The notes under the pieces were generated by a model that was not told where the DNA came from, searched no databases, and worked only from the letters and a program-made list of their open reading frames with translations. A program made the position numbers and the translations under genes. Positions 57,744-64,000 of a stretch of DNA of 64,000 nt are shown piece by piece. Within the stretch, counting starts at the first letter, position 1. The number at the start of each line of letters is the position of its first letter. The stretch comes from Salvator merianae (taxonomy: Eukaryota > Chordata > Lepidosauria > Squamata > Teiidae): positions 110,337,610-110,401,609 of the forward strand of contig QVOM02000034.1 in NCBI GenBank assembly GCA_003586115.2. Direction: 5' to 3'.

Positions 57744-59317
57744 CAACTGCCTCTTCAACTAAAGGCATGGATTAGGAAGTATGTCTTCACCAGGCACCTG
57801 CATGTATGGACTCACCTGAATATGCTGGAAAAAAAGCCATTCTCTAGCCTGGGGTCTATCGTAGAGACGGCCCTCTCACTGGTTCCATCACCTCGGCTAA
57901 GAATGGTAGCTTACCAAGAGAGCCTCTCCAGTAGATTTTGACTTTCATCAGATAGATGGCCAGTGCCACTTTAGCTGTCCCCCTAATTAGAGGGTTTCGA
58001 GACCAACAGCAGAGGATTTCATAGCTGTCTGTCGGGGAAGATGATTTGGAAAACAGAAAGTGCAAAAATGTTATTTACTTTTACATTTCAAACACCTGGA
58101 GTTCTGAGTACCTGACGTTCTCTGGCTGTGGCCCCATTTTGCTTCAGAATTCATCAGCAATCTATACCCTAGGTGAACTAAAGGTTACTAATTCCTTGTA
58201 GACCCACTGTGATACTAAAGTTTTTGTTAATTCTTTTGTTTGTTGCTTTTTTAAAGAAAAATGGTCATTTCACTGCATGCTTTAATATTGAATAGGCTGA
58301 TGCTGAATGAATTCAGTGAGAGCTACAGAGGTTTGTCATGCATGTTGATGTGGTAAATGGGCAATTACCTGCCATTGATCTGCATTAGTGGGTCCAGAAT
58401 AGCTTGGCCCACTGATCTGGATTGCGGGGAGGCATGGACTGGATCAGTGTCAGTGTACCAATGGCATTGATCCACATTAGTTTGCGCTGCAGCAGCAAAG
58501 CTTGTGTGAGCTTTGCAGCCACACCCCCATGTTTCTGAGGGCTAGAAACATAAGTTCCTAGCCTCAAGTCCTCTGGGGATGCTTTGGTGCCCCCCAGTAG
58601 TCCTGAACATGGGAGGTGTGCCTTCTGCACACTTTCTGTGTTCCAGATCAGGGTTCTTACTGGTCCTCTGGTAGACCCAATTAAATAGGTCTGTCAGTGA
58701 TCTGGAGTAAGGCCTCTTTAATTTGGATCATGCTCTGCCCAGCGGATGACAGGACCTCCTAGACCCATATTAACATACGGATCTGTAGGCCTATATGCAA
58801 ACTACACGGCCCTTAATCCAGATTAAGATCCCATGCAGAAAGGCCCAATGTTTGTTGGTCTGTCTTAGCTGTAGGATGTTACTGAACTTTACACTGACAT
58901 TTGGACTCTTGTCAGAAAGCCAGTACTTTTCTTTATAGATTTTCGTCTTTACCAAATGTTCTGCAGAACTATGTGAGAGGAAGTTATTGTTGCTCTTCAG
59001 ACAGTCTACGAGTACATCATAGTGCCTTTGATTCAGCTACATTTTTGGAGACCACTGGTCCTGGAGCCTTCAGCTGCTGAATTCTGCTCCATGTGTTTCA
59101 CCACTTTAACTCCCTAGGGTGTGGCAACTATAGTAAAGTGATCCCTTGTTTTTATGGTTGGTTCCCATAAACCATTGAGTATTGCTAAACAGTGCTTTGC
59201 ATGTAATTGTCTCTTATGGAAAACTGGGGGCTAGGGGAACCAGTGTGAGTCAATGATACTACAGGGGAGAAGTACTGTTGACAAATTGTGCTACAAAGTG
59301 GGACCCTGTCTATCATT

Positions 59318-59497
59318 GGCCCTTTCTGCACTTGGACTTATTCCAGATTATAGCTCAGAATAGAGACCTGCCATCTGCATACTAGTGCAGACTGTGTTAG
59401 ACCCTGGGAAAGACCTGTCATAGTTTGCATTAGCATGTGCATAGCAGGTCCCTATTCTGAGATATAATCCACAATAAAGCCAAGTGCAGAAAGGGCC
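59318..59497. mobile_element. MITE family H1, copy 3, 180 bp
   Basis: Inverted ends GGCCCTTTCTGCACTTGG on both sides, an exact 18-bp terminal repeat. Flanked by ATT at 59315-59317 and 59498-59500. The best preserved copy. Confidence 0.95.
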
Positions 59498-59529
59498 ATT
59501 GTTTCAGCTGTGCTGTGGAGGTAAGACCT

Positions 59530-59977
59530 AGGGTGTTTTTGCACTTACCATGTTAGAACAGACTAATTAGACTAATGTGATAATTGACCATGCAGCACAG
59601 ACACTGTCCATGCTGCATGACCGTAGTTACTTACCTGAACCAGGCTACCAGCATTTGTTGTATGAATGCCTGTAGCCATGGCCAATCCTGACCATGGCAG
59701 TGGCTGGAAAGCATTGAGCTGCTGCTGTGGCAACTGGAGGTGCAATCAGTTTATCACACCAGCCCGGTCACCATGCTACCAGGTAAGTGCAAATGCACCT
59801 TACCGAGGGGTGATTATCACCTCCTAAGGTTGTGGAGCACAAATTAGTGCTCCGCAGCTAGTTGCGATTGGGAACAGCGATATGTTGCTTCTGGTTGCAA
59901 GGGCCTCTGCCGAGTGCAGACGCACTTTGCTAGCAAGTGTTTTTGATGCTTGCTAGCAACAAGTGTGAACTGGCCCA
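59530..59977. mobile_element. DNA transposon family P, copy
   Basis: Left end AGGGTGTTTTTGCACTTACC, subterminal TTAGAACAGACTAATTAGAC, right end CTTGCTAGCAACAAGTGTGA. Colinear with 13157-13639. Lies 33 bp from the family H1 copy. Confidence 0.65.
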
Positions 59978-60373
59978 GAGTCTATCAGTGTAAGTCAGTA
60001 AGGCAAAGTAACATTAATGAAAGTTTCTTGGATTGCGTTAAATGAAAGAAGTCACACTTTAATAACTATGTAAAAATAAGAGAAGACTGTATTAGTAGAA
60101 GGCAACATTGTCCTTGATTTTTGGGAGACAATAGATTTCTGACAATCAGATGCTTAGTAACAGAAGTTAATACTCTCAGAACCTTTTTATTTATTCTTAA
60201 TAGATGTTTCTGTCCCCCAACACTTAAGGAGAAAAAGTGTATCATAGACTCATATCTGCATCACTGGATCTAAAACATTATCCCTTTCTTAGATTGATAG
60301 AAAATTTTGCACAAGTCAGTGTACTACTTAATAAATAGTGTTACTCTAGGAATGAAAGCACATAGGTCACATG

Positions 60374-60584
60374 CAGTGGTGGCCAGCGGCTTTAAGCCTT
60401 GGTGTTTGTGCCCTGCGCAAAGCGCGCTGTGGCTGTTCACAGGGACTCTGGGCCTCCATACTGCCTCAGCAGGACACCTAGCAACCTGCTGAGGCACTAC
60501 GGAGGCTCGGAAGCCCTGCGAACGGCTATGGCTTGTTTTGCGCAGGGCGTGAACACCAGGACTTAAAGCCGCTGGCTGCCACTG
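60374..60584. mobile_element. hAT-like foldback MITE, 211 bp
   Basis: Ends CAGTGGTGGCCAGCGG and, from the right, CAGTGGCAGCCAGCGG. 8-bp target duplication GTCACATG / GTCACGTG (60366-60373, 60585-60592), one transition apart. The interior is palindromic throughout, including GCCTCAGCAGG...CCTGCTGAGGC at the centre, and shares the CGCAAAGCGCGCT(G/A)TGGCTGTTC block with 27860-28096. Confidence 0.9.
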
Positions 60585-61141
60585 GTCACGTGTATTCCAT
60601 GAACTGAATTTTAGAAACAAGGATATAGTGCTTTTGGTGCTATATACAAAAAAAAAAAAAAGGAAGCTTGACCCTTGTGAATTCATAGGGTTTTTTTTTT
60701 CCTGGGATATTTCCAGAACTACCATAAATATATCAAACTCATGAATGAGAGAAAATTCTGTCTGTGATTCATGTTATTACCACCATGCAGTAATATATAA
60801 GTCAGGCCATAGATCTTCTTAAATTACATAACTATTATCACTGATAAAACTGAAACAAAAATTGATAGATTTAGTACTTCATTGTTCCATTGTGAAGCAA
60901 TAGCTTTGACTTGATGCACAGATGCTCTTGAATATGCACACATTTTAAACGTGTTCCTCCAAAGGAATTGTTAAAACACAAACTTTTTAACCTGGTTTGA
61001 CTGTGGTTTTGTGATTGATCCCTGTGGAACGAAAGAGGATCCATTATCTTAATTCCTGTTTTTTCACCATAACAGTAACTGTCGGGTCCATGATTTTTTA
61101 CTGAATATGTATGACAAAGAGAACTAGCTCTGTTTTGCTGC

Positions 61142-61158
61142 TTTTTTTTTTTTTTTTT
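61142..61158. repeat. Poly-T tract
   Basis: Seventeen Ts. No retro-element body recognised beside it. Confidence 0.9.
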
Positions 61159-61839
61159 GTAGTTGGTAGAAATCTAATTTTTTTGATATAGTAGTATTGG
61201 GGAAATTCTCTGTAAAGCCTAGTTGATCACTGCTTTCAAACATTTGTAATGTTTTGGAGTCATGATTTTTAAATTTTTTTCCATGCACACAAGCTGTAAT
61301 CTTTGGTTTGATGGTGAAGAAATAGATTTTGAAATATCAAACAGCCTGTAGCCATTTCGCATGTGTTAAGAGAGTAATAGAAATAGGTAATAAGTATTGT
61401 TGGGTAGGTAGAGTAAAACTTGTAATACAGTTTAAAATATTATAAAGTTTTCACTCCCACTTCTTGCTTGCCATGAAAATCCTTTCTGTGTTAAATAATT
61501 TATCAGACAGTGCTGGAAATGGAATATTTTGTTACTTATGTTATGATGGCCCATGTAATAATACTTCTAGGAGCCTTAGAACCTTAAGTGCTGTCGGTAC
61601 ATGCACCGATATTTCAGTGAAACACATTGATGTTAATGATCTTTTCCTCTAGCGGTACTCATAAATATTTGCTTTTTAAACTACCTGTTTTCATTGCTGT
61701 TTATAGTTTAGAATATATCAAGATTACAGTTTTTAAAATTTTGTTTGTTTGGAAGGCACCCAGTCTGTTTGACTTACAATGAATGACTAAGATAAATATG
61801 TTCTGTTGTGTTCGGCTCAGTGCTTCATAACAACTAGAG

Positions 61840-61900
61840 CAGTGTTTCCCAAACTGTGGTATGCATACCACTGGTGGTTTATGAGATTATTTTGGCTGTT
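61840..61900. mobile_element. hAT terminus remnant
   Basis: CAGTGTTTCCCAAACTGTGG followed by a short palindrome GGTATGCATACC. The right end is not found. Confidence 0.55.
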
Positions 61901-62933
61901 ACTCAGAGGATTTCTTAAAATTCTGGATAAATTTAATTTTAATAGGGAGTAAATTTAAGTATTTAGTAGTAGATACAGCTATGTAACTTATAAAATTTGT
62001 ATTTCTTTCACTTTATCTTCCATTGAATTTCTTCTTTGTGCATCAGGTTGTTGGGACTAGAAACTAGTATTTTAGATTTCATAGACACAAGCTTCAGCTT
62101 TTTTGGTAGTGCTGGTAAAATCAGATGCTCTTAACTAGTGGTTCAATGATAACTTCTGTAATCCTAGCAGATATTACTTTTGATCACTGAAGGCTAGTTG
62201 AAGCTACTTCACCAACATCCCTGAACTTACACTAATATTTTATTACTAGGTATTGTTTTTTTCCAGCTGAGGAATGACTGTGCAAAGCAGTTCCTTTCCA
62301 TCTAAAAAGATGACTTTTGCCCTTCTTATGGACAAAATAAAGCTAAGGGTTAATGTCACAGCCTATTGAATGTGCCATAAATGGTGCCCTTTATTTACAA
62401 AATACCCTGGTTTCAGCTTCCAGAGTGCTAAAGAAAGGATCTTGGGTAGCAGTGGCACACATGTACCTCTACATCATATTTCGATTTTATGTTAAATGAG
62501 TTTGTTCCAGTCTTCAAACTTGTGTGCACTCTTTTCTTCTGTGGAGATTCCCTCTGTCCTTATTTACATTAAACCATTTTACAGCCACTGGTCCAAACCA
62601 GCAACTTGTGTGATATGGCATAGATGAGAAGGGGAATTAATGCACAGGTAAAGTAGAATTATGTATGCAGTGACAAGGGGTGCTTTTCTATTCCACCTGA
62701 ACCTACATCTGAGAATTAATAAAATTGAACTGAGAAGTTGTGTGCGTTGTGGTAAGCTATAAATCATAAGTTACTATACACTACCTTATTGGTAACTCTT
62801 TTTGCATCTCAACCAGATATGGTGGCTTACTATGGTGCCCCAGCTTTTAAGGCCAGGAAGAAACTTCAGTTTATTTTTGTAGTTTCTTTGTGGAAAATCA
62901 GTAGGGGTCTGCCTTGAACCCCACTAGTTTGGC

Positions 62934-63156
62934 TGGATGCTGCAAAAGTGAAAGTAGGTCAGAGCTCAGAGTGTCAGCATGTGCTTCTGGCCAGCACTAG
63001 TTGCACTGTGTATGGGTGCTTTGTTTGAAGAATGCTGAGCCCTTGGGTGCTTTATGTGAAAGTTGCTGAGCCCAAGCTCTCCAAACACAGCAACAAGGTG
63101 TCGCTTACTGTCAGTTTAAGGAAGCTCCCACCTACTTCAACTTTTGCAGGATTCAG
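62934..63156. mobile_element. Foldback MITE, about 220 bp
   Basis: Left arm GCTGCAAAAGTGAAAGTAGG pairs with right arm CCTACTTCAACTTTTGCAGG (one mismatch and a shift). Centre holds two 31-bp near-repeats starting GGGTGCTTT. No target duplication is read. Confidence 0.6.
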
Positions 63157-64000
63157 TTTCACGTCCTGTCATTTCCATTAGCAACATGTTATGAAAATGC
63201 TCTCCAGAGATTTTGGAGCAAGACTGTTCTTTGGCTAGTCTCCAAAATAATATTCTTTTAAAATGTTAGCCTTCTAATTCTTCAGTGTCTCTTTAAATAA
63301 TGTATTATACTGAACTTTTAAAGTGTATTATTGTTTAGTTATGTAACCATATCAAGAACAGAAGAGCAAACCAAAACAGAAAACTAAAACGTAGACACAA
63401 ATATAGTAAGAAAAAACAAGAAGCAAAGTAATATTATAATCCACGATTTCCATCCCCTACCACATGTACATGTGTACCATGTTCTGCTCTAAAAATACAT
63501 TTCTAAGGTGTAGCCCCTGCATAAAATAATTCTCAGAAATTCACTGGAGAATATTGTTGTATCATATTACTAGTCTCTCTATACATCCCCTCTAAAAACA
63601 AAGCATTATTGCTATCTTAGGTGTAACATTGTAAAGATGTCTAAATGGGAGTATGGCCAGCATAAGATAGCTTCATATATTTGTATAAAGGGAGAGCTGT
63701 GTAGTTTGATTACAGTTTATTATTTTCCTTGGAGTGTACTGTTCCTCCAGTCCAAAATAAGATTGTTGTGATGTCTGTAAGGAGGCGCTGTTGCTACTTA
63801 CAGGCCCAAGGGAAGTAATTAATTATCCTTCCTTGTTGCTTGTACATCATATTAACGCGGTTACTATGCCTTTAGTGTGCTTTGGTCTTGAGTTGCAGTC
63901 TTAACATCCAGCTGGCTTTATGAAAAGTTGCTGAATTGCTTATTAACAGTGCTGGCGGCTGTGTTAATATATAGAATTAATGTGGTTGGTTTGATGTTGT

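Larger units (their letters stand above)
56872..64000 (+). other. MFSD14A: MFSD14A intron 1 (continues past the window)
   Basis: Over 7.1 kb of intron. Holds MITEs and microsatellites listed separately. The unassigned stretches (57200-57690, 57750-59310, 60595-61835, 61900-62930, 63160-64000) show no exon. The interval about 58340-58850 ends GGCCTTTCTGCATGGG on the reverse strand, similar to family H1 ends, and may be a longer related element. Confidence 0.6.

Noticed and set aside
57672..57941. Poly-glycine frame
   Set aside because: Translation of a (GGA)n microsatellite.
56872..64000. MFSD14A exon 2
   Set aside because: No segment encoding the expected PQGIGS start or the following first membrane span was found; it presumably lies beyond the window.

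Overview
This window is nuclear DNA of a vertebrate, most probably a squamate reptile (lizard or snake). The evidence is GT-AG spliced vertebrate genes, two CpG-island promoters, and a repeat landscape of CR1 and L2 LINEs, an RTE/BovB LINE, a Penelope-like element, an L1 relative, tRNA-derived SINEs and many short hAT- and Harbinger-like DNA transposons. The lineage call rests on the repeat mixture and is an inference.

Two protein-coding genes can be supported, both on the + strand. SLC35A3, the Golgi UDP-N-acetylglucosamine transporter, is complete. It has a CpG-island promoter and a probable non-coding exon ending at 8413, seven coding exons between 23381 and 36963 (326 codons plus stop), and polyadenylation signals from 37508. 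MFSD14A (HIAT1) begins about 20 kb downstream. Only its CpG-island promoter, 5' UTR and first coding exon (56785-56871, 29 codons) lie in the window, and its intron 1 runs off the right edge. This order and orientation match the mammalian SLC35A3-MFSD14A neighbourhood. The two genes are neighbours and I see no sign that they share a function.

Layout: 1-8050 is intergenic and repeat-rich (L1, CR1, L2, SINEs, one MITE). 8050-8720 is the SLC35A3 promoter island. 8414-23362 is the large intron 1, with a 1.2 kb Harbinger-like element, several hAT elements and a possible antisense terminal exon. 23363-36963 holds the coding exons. 36964-56200 is the 3' UTR and intergenic DNA with dense repeats, including a 265-bp local duplication. 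56220-57170 is the MFSD14A island, and 56872-64000 is MFSD14A intron 1.

The most interesting non-genic content is: long foldback elements, one of them in a SLC35A3 intron with 49-bp perfect arms; several MITE families whose target-site duplications can be read directly; a duplicated block beside the MFSD14A promoter that has lost CpGs in only one copy; and a two-uORF leader on MFSD14A in which the second uORF stop overlaps the main start codon. No new multi-gene system was found.
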